From positions 1-64,000 of the forward strand of contig LNDS01000056.1 in the NCBI GenBank assembly GCA_001464835.1: a stretch of DNA of 64,000 nt, given 5' to 3'. Made by a program: the position numbers and the translations under genes. A model generated the notes under the pieces. The model saw only the letters and a list, made by a program, of their open reading frames with translations, was not told where the DNA came from and searched no databases. The DNA comes from Rhizobiales bacterium Ga0077525. Its GTDB lineage: Bacteria; Pseudomonadota; Alphaproteobacteria; Rhizobiales; Xanthobacteraceae. Positions 16,941-26,132 of this stretch are shown here, piece by piece (the first letter of the stretch is position 1; every line of letters begins with the position of its first letter).

Positions 16941-17051
16941 CGTCATCCTGGGGTGCGAGCGAAGCGAGCCTCGAAGGATGAACGGCCAAATTTTCAAGAC
17001 CTTGGCCGTCGCCCTTCGAGGCGCGCAAGAGCGCGCACCTCAGGGTGACGG
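16941..17051. repeat. Dispersed palindromic repeat, family A, copy 1
   Basis: CGTCATCCTG...CGAAGCGAGCCTCGAAGG pairs with a second half ending CACCTCAGGGTGACGG, a long imperfect palindrome between ychF and the MaoC operon. Copies of the same design occur at 37349-37465 and 57722-57831, with a shorter variant at 62246-62350. Confidence 0.85.
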
Positions 17052-17055
17052 ATGA

Positions 17056-18162
17056 CTAATTGGCAAACCGGAAATGCAGCACGTCGCCGTCGGCGACCAC
17101 GTATTCCTTGCCTTCCAGCCGCATCTTGCCGTGTTCCTTGGCCCCGACTTCGCCGCCGAAGCGGATGTAGTCGTCATAAGCGATGGTTTCCGCGCGGATG
17201 AAACCCTTCTCGAAATCGGAATGGATGACGCCGGCAGCCTGCGGCGCCTTGGTGCCCTGGACGATGGTCCAGGCACGCGTTTCCTTCGGGCCGACGGTGA
17301 AATAGGTCACCAGATGCAAGAGCGCGTAGCCGGCCTGCACCAGGCGGTCGAGGCCGGTTTCCTTGAGGCCGACGGCTTCCAGGTAATCGGCGCGCTCGGC
17401 TTCCGGCAGGGCGGCGATTTCCGATTCGATCTTGGCCGAGATGACGACAGCAACCGCGCCCTCTTCCTTGGCGCGCGCTTCGACCAGCCTGGAGAAATCG
17501 TTGCCGGTGGCGGCGGAGCCTTCCTCGACATTGCAGGCATAGAGCACGGGGGCCGAGGTCAGCAGGCCGAGAGAGTGGAAAAGCTTTTCTTCGTCCGGCT
17601 TGCGCTCGACGAGGCGAGCCGGCTTGCCATCGCGCAACAACACCAACGATCTTTTGACCAGATCGAGCATTTCCTTGGACAGCTTGGCGTCCTCGCCGGA
17701 GCCCTTGGCTTTCTTTTCGAGATTGTCGACGCGCTTTTCCAGCGAGTCGAGATCGGCCAGCATCAATTCGGTTTCGATGATCTCGATGTCGGCGATGGGG
17801 TCGATCTTGCCTTCGACATGCGTGATGTCGGTATCGACGAAGCAACGCACGACATGGACGATGGCATCGACTTCGCGGATGGTGGCGAGAAACTGGTTGC
17901 CGAGGCCCTCGCCTTTCGAGGCGCCGCGCACCAGTCCGGCGATATCGACGAAGGTGATGCGGGTCGGGATGATCTGCTCGGACTTGGCGATGGCCGCAAG
18001 CTTCTCAAGGCGCGGATCGGGCACCGCGATTTCGCCGACATTCGGCTCGATGGTGCAGAACGGATAGTTGGCGGCCTGCGCCGCCGCCGTCTGCGTCAGC
18101 GCGTTGAACAGAGTCGATTTGCCGACATTCGGCAGACCGACGATACCGCATTTGAAACCCAT
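17056..18162 (-). CDS. ychF: Redox-regulated ATPase YchF (Obg family)
   Basis: The 368-residue protein matches the family length. Visible motifs: the P-loop GLPNVGKST (about residues 9-17), the G2-like [12 protein letters not shown], the G3 region [19 protein letters not shown], a coiled-coil linker ([20 protein letters not shown]), and the C-terminal TGS domain ([26 protein letters not shown]). YchF is an ATPase that binds ribosomes and affects oxidative stress. It lies 12 bp downstream of pth, a common pairing. Confidence 0.97.
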   Translation of the reverse strand: MGFKCGIVGLPNVGKSTLFNALTQTAAAQAANYPFCTIEPNVGEIAVPDPRLEKLAAIAKSEQIIPTRITFVDIAGLVRGASKGEGLGNQFLATIREVDAIVHVVRCFVDTDITHVEGKIDPIADIEIIETELMLADLDSLEKRVDNLEKKAKGSGEDAKLSKEMLDLVKRSLVLLRDGKPARLVERKPDEEKLFHSLGLLTSAPVLYACNVEEGSAATGNDFSRLVEARAKEEGAVAVVISAKIESEIAALPEAERADYLEAVGLKETGLDRLVQAGYALLHLVTYFTVGPKETRAWTIVQGTKAPQAAGVIHSDFEKGFIRAETIAYDDYIRFGGEVGAKEHGKMRLEGKEYVVADGDVLHFRFAN

Positions 18163-18174
18163 AGCGCCTCGTCC

Positions 18175-18777
18175 TTAACTGTCGTCCGCCGTGCCGCTGC
18201 CGAAACCTTTGGCAGCCATGGCGAGATGCACTTTATTCTGAAACGTCGAGTCCTTGCCTTCGACCAGCAAGGCCGCGTTATCGGCCACCGTATCGCACAG
18301 AGCCTCGACCCAGGGCCATTCGTCCTTGGCGAAATTCTGCAGCACATAGGACGCGCCCATTCGCTTGTCACCGGGATGGCCGATGCCGAGCCGGACGCGG
18401 CGGTAATCGTTGCCGACATGCGCCGAGATCGAGCGCAGGCCGTTGTGTCCGGCATTGCCGCCGCCGAGCTTCATGCGCAGCTTGGCCGCCGGCAGATCGA
18501 GTTCGTCGTGGAAGACGACGATGTCGCCAAGCGCGATCTTGTAGAACTGCATGGCTTCCGACACCGCGCGTCCGGACTCGTTCATGTAGGTACCCGGCAG
18601 CAGCAGCAGCACCTTGTCGCCGACGAGATTGCCTTCGGTCGCGACGCCCTGGAATTTGCGCCGCCACGGCGCAAAGCGATGCTGTTTGGCGATCGCATCG
18701 ACCGCCATAAAGCCAATGTTGTGGCGCGTGCCGGCGTATTGCTCGCCGGGATTACCGAGGCCGACGAAAAGCAGCAT
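18175..18777 (-). CDS. pth: Peptidyl-tRNA hydrolase
   Basis: Releases tRNA from peptidyl-tRNA dropped off ribosomes. With the ATG at 18777 the protein has 200 residues and begins [11 protein letters not shown], with the catalytic histidine in TRHNIGF at residue 19. A GTG at 18786 would add MSP and has a nearer purine run, so the start is uncertain by three codons. Other family motifs are [17 protein letters not shown], and [13 protein letters not shown]. It lies in the rplY-pth-ychF order usual in proteobacteria. Confidence 0.96.
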   Translation of the reverse strand: MLLFVGLGNPGEQYAGTRHNIGFMAVDAIAKQHRFAPWRRKFQGVATEGNLVGDKVLLLLPGTYMNESGRAVSEAMQFYKIALGDIVVFHDELDLPAAKLRMKLGGGNAGHNGLRSISAHVGNDYRRVRLGIGHPGDKRMGASYVLQNFAKDEWPWVEALCDTVADNAALLVEGKDSTFQNKVHLAMAAKGFGSGTADDS

Positions 18778-18800
18778 GGGTGACACGGCGCCCTGTTTTT

Positions 18801-18832
18801 GAAAAACCCGCCCCGGAAAAATCCGGGGCGGG
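18801..18832 (-). terminator. Intrinsic terminator after rplY
   Basis: CCCGCCCCGG and CCGGGGCGGG form a perfect 10-bp stem with a 6-nt loop. On the minus strand it is followed by TTTTTC. It separates rplY from pth, which lie on the same strand. Confidence 0.85.
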
Positions 18833-18888
18833 CATTTTCATCTTTCACGCACGGCCCGCGGCGAAAAGAAACGCCGGACGGCCCAGCG

Positions 18889-19611
18889 TTACTTCTTGGC
18901 CGGCGCACCGGCGGCAGACGCCGCGGCAGCCGGAGCAGGCGTGGCACCCGGCGCGCCGGTCGGCGCGGCAGGCGCGGCAGCGGCGGCGGCAGCGGCGGCA
19001 GCGGCCGCGGCGGTCGCGGCAGCGGCGGCCTTGAGTTCTTCGGCGTAGCCGGACGGCGGTACGACGGTCACCAGCGTGATGTCGCCCTGGGCAAGAACGC
19101 GCACGCCCGGCGGCAGCGTCACGTCGCTGAGATGCTTGGAGTGGTTGATATCGACGTCCGAGATGTCGACGTCGATCGATTCCGGAATCGATTCAGCCGG
19201 GCATTCAACGTTGACGGTGTGGGTCACGATGTTGACCGCGCCGCCGCGCTTGACGCCGGGCGACTGGTCGGCGCCCTGCACATGCACCGCGACCTTGACG
19301 CGGATGGTGGCGCCTTCCGCGACGCGGAGGAAGTCGACATGCATCGGCAGGTCCTTGATGGCGTCGAGCTGGAAGTCGCGCGGAATCACGCGATGCTTGG
19401 TGCCATCGACATCGAGGTGGAACAGAGTGGTGAGGAAGCGCCCGGCGTAAATACGCTTGCGCAGTTCGGAATGCTCGATCGTGACCATGACCGGGGGTTT
19501 GTTGTCGCCGTAAATCACTCCCGGTACGTGACCGGAATACCGTGCTGCCCGGGAGGCCCCCTTGCCACCTTTCGGGCGCACCGTCGCTTTCATCTCTTGG
19601 ACGGTAGCCAT
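18889..19611 (-). CDS. rplY: 50S ribosomal protein L25/general stress protein Ctc
   Basis: The 240-residue long (Ctc) form binds 5S rRNA. The N-terminal L25 domain is MATVQEMKATVRPKGGKGAS to about residue 92 (GVIYGDNKPPVMVTIEHSEL). The beta-rich C-terminal domain follows (FLRVAEGATIRVKVAVHVQG, INHSKHLSDVTLPPG). The last 45 residues are Ala/Pro-rich low complexity with a run of about 15 alanines. The ATG follows AAGGATTTGCGAAA. A hairpin plus terminator sits in its leader (see that entry). Confidence 0.96.
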   Translation of the reverse strand: MATVQEMKATVRPKGGKGASRAARYSGHVPGVIYGDNKPPVMVTIEHSELRKRIYAGRFLTTLFHLDVDGTKHRVIPRDFQLDAIKDLPMHVDFLRVAEGATIRVKVAVHVQGADQSPGVKRGGAVNIVTHTVNVECPAESIPESIDVDISDVDINHSKHLSDVTLPPGVRVLAQGDITLVTVVPPSGYAEELKAAAAATAAAAAAAAAAAAAPAAPTGAPGATPAPAAAASAAGAPAKK

Positions 19612-19639
19612 TTTCGCAAATCCTTGTCTAACCCAATGG

Positions 19640-19663
19640 AAAAAGGCGGCTTTTCGGGCCGCC
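19640..19663 (-). terminator. Intrinsic terminator in the rplY leader
   Basis: On the minus strand: GGCGGC, loop CCGAAAA, GCCGCC, then five U and CC. It lies between ubiK and rplY and only 29 bases before the rplY ATG, so transcripts of rplY must read through it. Confidence 0.8.
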
Positions 19664-19664
19664 C

Positions 19665-19708
19665 GCGAACGCAGCAAGCCTCCAGGGGTGCCGGGGGCTG
19701 CGTTTCGC
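19665..19708 (-). promoter_or_regulatory. Leader hairpin preceding the rplY attenuator-like terminator
   Basis: GCGAAACGCAGC pairs with GCTGCGTTCGC with one bulge, enclosing a C-rich 21-nt loop. It is directly followed by the terminator at 19640-19663 and directly preceded by a promoter-like element. Confidence 0.6.
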
Positions 19709-19713
19709 GCTTG

Positions 19714-19742
19714 TCTATAGCTTTGGGGGCCGAAAAGGGCAA
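19714..19742 (-). promoter_or_regulatory. Candidate sigma-70 promoter of rplY
   Basis: On the minus strand TTGCCC (19742-19737) and TATAGA (19719-19714) are separated by exactly 17 bp. Predicted initiation falls at about 19707, the first bases of the leader hairpin. Confidence 0.55.
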
Positions 19743-19764
19743 GGAAAGCCGGCTTGGCCGAAAA

Positions 19765-20049
19765 TCAGTCCGCCGGCGGTTCGGCGGCCTTTTTGGCTGG
19801 TTTGGCGCCCTTTGCCTCAAGCGCCTCTATCCGCGCCTTGAGCGCCTCGTTTTCCTCGCGCGCCAGCGCGGCCATGTCCTTGACCGCCTCGAACTCTTCG
19901 CGCCGGACCAAATCGAGGTCGCGCAAAATGCGTTCGGCCTGCGTGCGGAACAATGTATCGGCCTCACGCTTCACGCCCTGGGCGACGCCGGCGGCGTCGT
20001 TCATCAGGCGCGCCATTTCGTCGAAAATCCGGTTGCTGGTCTGGGTCAT
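19765..20049 (-). CDS. ubiK: Ubiquinone biosynthesis accessory factor UbiK (BMFP domain)
   Basis: The 94-residue protein starts at the ATG after GGAGACGAAGC. It has the BMFP pattern: amphipathic N-terminus FDEMARLMNDAAGVAQG, VKREADTLFRTQAERILRDLDLV, then a trimeric coiled coil EEFEAVKDMAALAREENEALKARIEALEA. The tail is Lys/Ala-rich. UbiK assists the Ubi complex in aerobic ubiquinone synthesis. It is divergent from lgt. Confidence 0.88.
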   Translation of the reverse strand: MTQTSNRIFDEMARLMNDAAGVAQGVKREADTLFRTQAERILRDLDLVRREEFEAVKDMAALAREENEALKARIEALEAKGAKPAKKAAEPPAD

Positions 20050-20155
20050 GCTTCGTCTCCGCGGCTCACCGGATAACAATGGCGGCACGGTCATCCCGCC
20101 GCAAGGCCTGTCGTGCTAACTGTTTGAGGCGGGCGGCCCTCATCACGGACTCATA

Positions 20156-20980
20156 ATGCCTTTATTTGTCATTCCCTTCCCCTACATCGATCCGGTACTG
20201 GTCCAGATCGGGCCCTTCGCCATCCGCTGGTACGCGCTGGCCTATATCTGCGGCATTCTCGGCGGCTGGGCCTATTCACGCGCGCTGATCCGCAACGCCA
20301 AACTATGGGGTGGTCCGGCTCCGCTCAGCGTCACCGACTTCGACGACTTCGTGCTGTGGGTGACGCTCGGCATCATTCTCGGTGGCCGCACCGGCTATGT
20401 GCTGTTCTACAACCTGCCGCACTTCATCGAGCACCCGCTGGAAATCTTCCAGCTGTGGAACGGCGGCATGTCGTTCCATGGCGGCTTCGCCGGCTGCGTC
20501 GTCGCCGTCGTGCTGTTCGCGCGGTCGCGCAAGATCCCGATCCTGTCGCTCGGCGACCTGACCTGCGCCGCGGGACCGATCGGTATTTTCCTCGGCCGTC
20601 TCGCCAATTTCATCAATGGCGAATTGTGGGGCCGAACCACCGACGTTCCCTGGGCCATCGTGTTTCCACATGGCGGGCCGCTGCCGCGCCATCCGAGTCA
20701 AATTTACGAGGCCGTGCTCGAGGGGTTCGTGCTGTTCGTCGTGCTCGCCGTATTGGTCCGCTTCGGCGCGCTGAAGCGGCCGGGCTTCATCATCGGCGCC
20801 TTCGCCTGCGTCTATGCCATCGGCCGCAGCATCAGCGAATTCTTCCGCGAACCCGACGCGCAACTCGGCTTCCTGTGGGGCGGCGCGACGATGGGACAAT
20901 TGCTGTCGATCCCGCTGTTTCTCGCCGGCGTTGGATTTATCCTCTACGCCATCAAGCATCCGATCAAACAGGCTGCGTAA
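20156..20980 (+). CDS. lgt: Prolipoprotein diacylglyceryl transferase
   Basis: The 274-residue inner-membrane enzyme transfers diacylglycerol from phosphatidylglycerol to the lipobox cysteine of prolipoproteins. Visible signatures: [33 protein letters not shown], the LGT motif [26 protein letters not shown] and FREPD. Seven hydrophobic segments are present. The gene shares one base with the next gene (TAATG), so they are coupled. Confidence 0.97.
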   Translation: MPLFVIPFPYIDPVLVQIGPFAIRWYALAYICGILGGWAYSRALIRNAKLWGGPAPLSVTDFDDFVLWVTLGIILGGRTGYVLFYNLPHFIEHPLEIFQLWNGGMSFHGGFAGCVVAVVLFARSRKIPILSLGDLTCAAGPIGIFLGRLANFINGELWGRTTDVPWAIVFPHGGPLPRHPSQIYEAVLEGFVLFVVLAVLVRFGALKRPGFIIGAFACVYAIGRSISEFFREPDAQLGFLWGGATMGQLLSIPLFLAGVGFILYAIKHPIKQAA

Positions 20981-22080
20981 TGGACAACCACGCGCCGCTG
21001 GAAATCGAAATCCGCAAGCGCATCGCCGCCGCCGGTCCGATGCCGGTCGATGAATATATGGGCCTGTGCCTCGCGCACCCGGACTACGGCTACTACATCA
21101 CGCGCGATCCGCTCGGCGCGCGCGGCGATTTCATCACCGCGCCGGAAGTCAGCCAGATGTTCGGCGAACTGATCGGGCTGTGGATGACCGCGGTGTGGAA
21201 ACAAATGGGCGCGCCGCCGCATGTCCGCGTGATCGAACTCGGCCCCGGCCGCGGCACCTTGATGAAGGATGCCTTGCGCGCGGCGCAAGTAGTGCCGGCG
21301 TTCCGCGACGCAATCGCGCTGCATTTGATCGAAATCAGCCCGACGTTGGAATCGCAGCAGGAACGCACGCTTGAATCCTTGTCGATGCCGATGTTCTGGC
21401 ATCCGTCGCTGACCGATGTGCCGGACGGCCCCGCCATCATTATTGCCAACGAGTTCTTCGATGCGCTGCCGGTCAAGCAGGCGGTCAGAGGCGACAATGG
21501 CTGGCACGAAAGGCAGATCGGCGTTGGCGACGACGGCAAGCTCGTCTTCGTCGCGGCTGCCGAGCCGATCCCGCATTTCGACCGGCTGTTGCCGCCCGCG
21601 GTGCGCGCCGCGCCTGTCGGTTCGATCTATGAATGGCGCAACGATGCCGCGGCCTTCGATCTCGGCAAACGCATTGCCGACGAAGGCGGCGCGGCGCTGG
21701 TGATCGACTACGGCCATGCGGCGAGCGGCGCCGGCGACACGTTGCAAGCGGTCGGGCAGCATAGCTATGCCGATCCCTTGAGCGCGCCGGGCGCGGTCGA
21801 CCTGACCGCGCATGTTGATTTCGAGCAGTTGATCCGCGCCACTGAAGCGATGGGCGCCAAGGCCTATGGCCCGATCAAGCAGGCGCAATTCCTGCGCCGG
21901 CTCGGCATTGAAACCCGCGCCAATACGCTCAAGGCCAAAGCGACGCGCGCCGTCGCTGCCGACATCGACGCCGCCGTGGCGCGCTTGATCGGGCATGGCC
22001 GCACGGGCATGGGCGAGTTGTTCAAGGTCGCCGCCTTCACCCACCCGTCGGTCGGCGCGCCGCCGGGATTCGAACCATAG
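20980..22080 (+). CDS. SAM-dependent methyltransferase, MidA/NDUFAF7 family
   Basis: The 366-residue protein starts at the ATG overlapping the lgt stop by one base. The family block is MPVDEYMGLCLAHPDYGYY, then DFITAPEVSQMFGELIGLW and the SAM-binding VIELGPGRGTLMKDALRA. Later motifs are ANEFFDALPVKQ and ALVIDYGHA. The mitochondrial homologue methylates an arginine in complex I subunit NDUFS2; the bacterial role is probably similar but unproven. The lgt-midA-pgeF order is recalled as conserved in alphaproteobacteria. Confidence 0.93.
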   Translation: MDNHAPLEIEIRKRIAAAGPMPVDEYMGLCLAHPDYGYYITRDPLGARGDFITAPEVSQMFGELIGLWMTAVWKQMGAPPHVRVIELGPGRGTLMKDALRAAQVVPAFRDAIALHLIEISPTLESQQERTLESLSMPMFWHPSLTDVPDGPAIIIANEFFDALPVKQAVRGDNGWHERQIGVGDDGKLVFVAAAEPIPHFDRLLPPAVRAAPVGSIYEWRNDAAAFDLGKRIADEGGAALVIDYGHAASGAGDTLQAVGQHSYADPLSAPGAVDLTAHVDFEQLIRATEAMGAKAYGPIKQAQFLRRLGIETRANTLKAKATRAVAADIDAAVARLIGHGRTGMGELFKVAAFTHPSVGAPPGFEP

Positions 22081-22135
22081 CTTTCTTTATGATTTAATCG
22101 GAAACGCTCTATCGCTCTCGCCGGGGTACATATCT

Positions 22136-22903
22136 TTGCTGCAATCCACATCCCTCGCCGTCCTGCCGGACATCCGCCATGCCTTCTTCACCCGCACCGG
22201 CGGCGTGTCGCAAGGCGTCTATGACTCGCTCAATGGCGGCGTCGGCTCGAAGGACGCGCCCGATCATGTCGCGGAAAACCGCGCCCGCATGGCGCGGGCG
22301 CTAGGTGTTAAGCCGGAGCGCTTTCTGACGCCGTACCAGATTCATTCGCCCGACGTCGTCATCGCAGATCACCCATGGCCCGCCGAGACGCGGCCGCGCG
22401 CCGATGCCGTCGTCACGCGCGAGCCGGGCCTCGCCATCGGCGTCTCGACTGCTGACTGCGGACCGCTGCTGTTCGCCGATCATCGTGCGCGCGTCATCGG
22501 CGCGGCGCATGCCGGCTGGCGCGGCGCGTTCACCGGCGTCATCGACGCGACGTTGGCGGCGATGGAAAAACTCGGCGCCGATCGCGGCAATATCACCGTG
22601 GCGCTGGGGCCCACCATCAGCCAGCCGAACTACGAAGTCGGCGCCGAATTCGTCGAACGCTTCCTGGCCGCCGACGTGGATAATGCCCGCTTCTTCAAGG
22701 ACGCCGAGCGCCCCTCGCACGCGATGTTCGATCTCAACGGCTATATCGCAGCGCGCCTTCAACAGGCCGGCGTTGTCAAATTCGAGGATCTCGGCCTGTG
22801 CACTTATGCCGAGCCGGAGCGGTTCTACAGCTTCCGCCGCTCGACGCATTTGAACGAGCCGGATTATGGCCGCCATATCAATGCGATCGCGCTCGGCGCC
22901 TGA
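22136..22903 (+). CDS. pgeF: Peptidoglycan editing factor PgeF (laccase domain)
   Basis: The 255-residue protein uses a TTG start at 22136; the frame is open upstream but the protein then begins LQSTSLAVLPDIRHAFFTRT, the usual N-terminus of the family. The CGGGG about 9 bp before is a possible ribosome site. Metal-site motifs: FFTRTGGVS, QIHSPDVV, GVSTADCGPLLF and IGAAHAGWRGAFTG. PgeF removes wrongly incorporated L-serine from peptidoglycan precursors; the family also has purine nucleoside phosphorylase activity. Confidence 0.94.
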   Translation: MLQSTSLAVLPDIRHAFFTRTGGVSQGVYDSLNGGVGSKDAPDHVAENRARMARALGVKPERFLTPYQIHSPDVVIADHPWPAETRPRADAVVTREPGLAIGVSTADCGPLLFADHRARVIGAAHAGWRGAFTGVIDATLAAMEKLGADRGNITVALGPTISQPNYEVGAEFVERFLAADVDNARFFKDAERPSHAMFDLNGYIAARLQQAGVVKFEDLGLCTYAEPERFYSFRRSTHLNEPDYGRHINAIALGA

Positions 22904-22925
22904 GATTTCCAAGATTGGTGCGCCG

Positions 22926-22940
22926 TTAACCTAGACTTAA
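22926..22940. promoter_or_regulatory. CtrA-type box, perfect match
   Basis: TTAA-CCTAGAC-TTAA matches the CtrA consensus TTAA-N7-TTAA. It lies 71 bp upstream of the lipoprotein gene at 23011. Confidence 0.5.
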
Positions 22941-23010
22941 CCATGTTCCTGCCGCTAACCTCCGCCCTGGCCGGTTGGGGACGACGATAAAAGCGGCCGC
23001 AGGGGTGTGG

Positions 23011-23700
23011 ATGCGACTCGGTTTGGGGTCAGTTGCGTTGGCTGTTGCGCTCGCCGCTGCCTTGGCGGGCTGCACCCATGACGGCAAGCCCGGCGTCGCC
23101 GCCCTGCAACCGCGTGGCGCCACCGTCGCCTTCGAATCTATCGACGGCCCGCCGCAAGGCCAGTTCAATACCTTGGTGCGCAGTCTCAACGACGAGGCAC
23201 AACAACGCCGCCTCGCTGTGCTCTCACGCGAAAACACGTCCGCCTATCGGGTGCGCGGCTACCTCGCCGCCAAGGTTGCCAAAGAGCGGACGTCGGAACG
23301 CACCACGATTTCCTGGGTCTGGGATGTCTTCGACCGCGACGAACAGCGCGTGTTGCGCATCAATGGCGAAGAAGTCGCGAAAAGGTCCGGCAAAGATGCC
23401 GGCGACGCCTGGAACGTGGCCGATGAGGCCATGCTGCGCCGGATCGCCAGTTCCAGCATGGAGCAGCTCGCCGCCTTCCTCACCTCGGCCGAGGCCGTGC
23501 CAGTCGCCGCAGCGGGGCACGTCACCCCGGTGGCGTTGATAGGCCTCTCGGACACCTCGCCGGAGGCTGCCGGGATATTCCGCACCTTCCAGGCCAATGC
23601 CGACCCGGCGCCCTCTCACCTCGCCGCCGAGGCGGCGGATGTGCCGCTGCCGCCGCAACGGCCGGAAAACCAGCGAAAAACAATCCAGGCGAGCCTTTAA
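23011..23700 (+). CDS. Lipoprotein of unknown function, upstream of prs
   Basis: The 229-residue product starts at the ATG after AGGGGTGTGG. Its hydrophobic N-terminus ends in the lipobox LAGC. The mature part has a beta-alpha segment (VAFESIDGPPQGQFNTLVRS), a strand pattern around RVRGYLAAKV and ERTTISWVWDVFDRDEQRVLRINGE, then a helix (SSMEQLAAFLT). The C-terminus is Pro/Ala-rich. The order lipoprotein-prs is recalled from several Hyphomicrobiales. The function is unknown. Confidence 0.75.
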   Translation: MRLGLGSVALAVALAAALAGCTHDGKPGVAALQPRGATVAFESIDGPPQGQFNTLVRSLNDEAQQRRLAVLSRENTSAYRVRGYLAAKVAKERTSERTTISWVWDVFDRDEQRVLRINGEEVAKRSGKDAGDAWNVADEAMLRRIASSSMEQLAAFLTSAEAVPVAAAGHVTPVALIGLSDTSPEAAGIFRTFQANADPAPSHLAAEAADVPLPPQRPENQRKTIQASL

Positions 23701-23750
23701 AATCACAGGTTGTTGACGCTGCCGCGAAAAGGAGCGGGACAGAAATTCGA

Positions 23751-23785
23751 GTCATATTGCCGCGCCCCCCGCGCCTTGATATGAC
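23751..23785 (+). repeat. Inverted repeat in the prs leader
   Basis: GTCATAT and ATATGAC enclose a C/G-rich 21-nt segment just upstream of prs. It could form a leader hairpin; no clear T-run follows. Confidence 0.35.
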
Positions 23786-23812
23786 CCGGCTCCTGTTCAC
23801 GAGGGCGTCGGG

Positions 23813-24766
23813 ATGTCGGGCAAAAACGGTGCGATCAAGCTGGTCGCCGGCAACTCCAATCCTGACCTTGCCCAGCAGATTGGCGACTACCTCAAGACCC
23901 CGCTAACCAAAGCGGTGGTGCGGCGCTTCGCCGACATGGAGGTTTTCGTCGAAATCCAGGAAAACGTGCGCGGCGCGGACTGTTTTGTCATCCAGTCTAC
24001 CTCGTTTCCGGCCAACGACCACCTGATGGAATTGCTGATCATCATCGACGCGCTGCGCCGCTCGTCGGCACGCCGCATCACCGCGGTGATCCCCTATTTC
24101 GGCTATTCGCGCCAGGACCGCAAACCCGGCCCGCGCACGCCGATCTCGGCCAAGCTGGTCGCCAACCTGATCACGCATGCCGGCGCCAACCGCGTCATGA
24201 CGCTCGACCTGCATGCCGGGCAGATCCAGGGCTTCTTCGATATTCCGACCGACAACCTGTACGCCTCGCCGGTCATGGTGCGCGACATCAAGGAAAACTT
24301 CCAACTCGACAACGTCATGGTGGTGTCGCCCGACGTCGGCGGCGTGGTACGCGCGCGCGGCCTGGCCAAGCGCATCAACGCGCCTTTGGCCATCATCGAC
24401 AAGCGCCGCGAACGCGCCGGCGAATCCGAAGTAATGAACGTCATCGGCGAGGTCGAAGGCTATACCTGCATTCTGGTCGATGACATTATCGACTCCGGCG
24501 GCACTTTGGTGAACGCCGCCGATGCGCTGTTGAAGAACGGCGCCAATGCGGTGTCCGCCTATATCAGCCACGGCGTGCTGTCCGGCGGCGCGGTGGCGCG
24601 CATTGCGAAGTCGCGGCTCAAAGAACTGGTCATCACCGATTCCATCCAGCCGACCGCCGAAGTGCGCGGCGCGGCAAACATCCGGGTTCTGCCGATCGCG
24701 TCGCTGATCGGCGAGGCTGTGGCGCGCACCGCGCACGAAGAGTCGGTGTCGTCGCTGTTCGACTAG
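23813..24766 (+). CDS. prs: Ribose-phosphate pyrophosphokinase
   Basis: The 317-residue enzyme makes PRPP from ribose 5-phosphate and ATP. Visible motifs: [19 protein letters not shown], the flexible loop [35 protein letters not shown], and the PRPP-binding loop [13 protein letters not shown]. Length and motifs match bacterial class I enzymes. Confidence 0.98.
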   Translation: MSGKNGAIKLVAGNSNPDLAQQIGDYLKTPLTKAVVRRFADMEVFVEIQENVRGADCFVIQSTSFPANDHLMELLIIIDALRRSSARRITAVIPYFGYSRQDRKPGPRTPISAKLVANLITHAGANRVMTLDLHAGQIQGFFDIPTDNLYASPVMVRDIKENFQLDNVMVVSPDVGGVVRARGLAKRINAPLAIIDKRRERAGESEVMNVIGEVEGYTCILVDDIIDSGGTLVNAADALLKNGANAVSAYISHGVLSGGAVARIAKSRLKELVITDSIQPTAEVRGAANIRVLPIASLIGEAVARTAHEESVSSLFD

Positions 24767-24778
24767 GCTCGAAATCTC

Positions 24779-25789
24779 ATGGATTCATTATCGCAAGCAG
24801 CCCTCGGCGCCGCCATTGGCGTCGCCGTCATGGGACGGCGCACCAGGCCGTGGAAGGCCGCGCTGATCGGCGCGCTGGCCGGCACACTGCCCGATCTCGA
24901 TTCCTTCTACGATTACGGCGACCCGATCAGCAATATGATCTATCACCGCGCCACCAGCCACGCGCTGTTCTGGCAGACGGTGGCGTCGGTGCCGATCGCG
25001 GCGCTGGTTGCTTTCGCCACGCGCGAGACGAAGCAATTCCGCTGGTGGTGGCTGACGGTGTGGCTGGCGCTGGTGACGCATGCGCTGCTCGACTGGACCA
25101 CGGTTTACGGCACGCAACTCGGCCTGCCCTTTACCGATACGCCGTTCGGGCTCGGCAGCATGTTCATCATCGATCCGCTCTACACGCTGCCGCTGCTCAT
25201 CGGCATCGCCGTCGCGCTGAGCCTGCGCAATACGCGCGGCTGGCGCTGGAATGCCGCCGGCCTCATCCTCAGCACCGCCTATCTTTGCTGGAGCGCGCTG
25301 GCGCAGCAGCATGTGACGGGCGTCGCGCAAGAGAGCCTGCGCGCACAGGGCCATCAGGTCGAACGGCTGCTGGTGACGCCCGCGCCTCTCAACACGATTC
25401 TCTGGCGCGTCGTGGCGATGACGCCGCAGGGCCATCTTGAAGGCTTCTATTCTGTGCTCGACCGCGACCGCACGATCACGTTCGACGGCTTCCCGCGCGG
25501 TGATGAGCTCTACGCCCAACTGCGCGGCAATCCCTTCGTCGAGCGTATCGCGAATTTCAGCAAGGGCTTTTTTCGGATGAGCGAAGTGGACGGCCGCGCC
25601 GTCATCACCGACCTGCGCATGGGCCAGGAACCAAATTACAGTTTCAACTTCGTGGTGGCGCAGCGCCAGAGCCCCGCATTTGCCGCGATCGTTCCGCCGG
25701 TCAGGTTGCAAAGGCGGCCCGATGTCGAGAAAGGCCTGCCGTGGTTGTGGCGCCGCGCGCTCGGCGAAAAATTGCCGCCGCCGCGCTAA
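24779..25789 (+). CDS. Membrane-bound metal-dependent hydrolase (YdjM/DUF457 family)
   Basis: The 336-residue protein has the YdjM core in its first half: LSQAALGAAIGVAVMG, then TLPDLDSFYDY, YHRATSHALFW and THALLDWTTVYG, which hold the D, H and H/D metal ligands, with about five membrane helices. The C-terminal 150 residues (from LLVTPAPLNTILWR) form a soluble domain facing one side of the membrane. The substrate is unknown. It follows prs by 12 bp and may be read from the same transcript. Confidence 0.85.
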   Translation: MDSLSQAALGAAIGVAVMGRRTRPWKAALIGALAGTLPDLDSFYDYGDPISNMIYHRATSHALFWQTVASVPIAALVAFATRETKQFRWWWLTVWLALVTHALLDWTTVYGTQLGLPFTDTPFGLGSMFIIDPLYTLPLLIGIAVALSLRNTRGWRWNAAGLILSTAYLCWSALAQQHVTGVAQESLRAQGHQVERLLVTPAPLNTILWRVVAMTPQGHLEGFYSVLDRDRTITFDGFPRGDELYAQLRGNPFVERIANFSKGFFRMSEVDGRAVITDLRMGQEPNYSFNFVVAQRQSPAFAAIVPPVRLQRRPDVEKGLPWLWRRALGEKLPPPR

Positions 25790-26132
25790 AGTTTCGCCAC
25801 TGAGAACAAACCGGAATCAAACGCGCGACGCGGATTCCTGTAAGTGACTTATCCCCAAAAGAGTCACTGTGACGCAGCATTGGCTGTGGAGAGTCCATGC
25901 GTGCCGGTTGCCTAGAGTCGGCAAATCACTGCTCATTGGGGCTCGAGAATGCCTCTGGCGGGCTGAATCGAGAAGGTTATAGTCAGACAGCTCTGTGATT
26001 CGTGCTCGCCGTCAAGGCAACAGGTATCCCCGCGTTACATTGTAGTTCGTGTTCGGTTCGGGCGGCTTCTCGCCCGATAATGTGCGGTGCCGTGCGTTTT
26101 CCATAGACACTATTCCGGCGAGCGGAGACGTC
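25790..26132. other. Intergenic region of 343 bp
   Basis: No coding frame is convincing. It contains one inverted repeat (25843-25868) and ends with the ribosome site GAGCGGAGACGTC of the next gene. It could hide a small RNA, but nothing specific is seen. Confidence 0.5.
25843..25868. repeat. Inverted repeat AGTGACT/AGTCACT
   Basis: AGTGACT (25843-25849) and AGTCACT (25862-25868) form a perfect 7-bp stem with a 12-nt loop, about 55 bp after the stop of the hydrolase gene. It may be a Rho-independent hairpin without a U-tract or an operator. Confidence 0.35.

Noticed and set aside
16941..17051. Palindromic repeats considered as a CRISPR array
   Set aside because: Copies are single, far apart and long imperfect palindromes; there are no regular spacers and no cas genes.
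25849..25857. TTATCCCCA, one mismatch from a DnaA box, near TGTGGAGAG
   Set aside because: Only one near-match and one poor match, no AT-rich unwinding region and no dnaA, hemE or rpsT nearby. Not enough for an origin.
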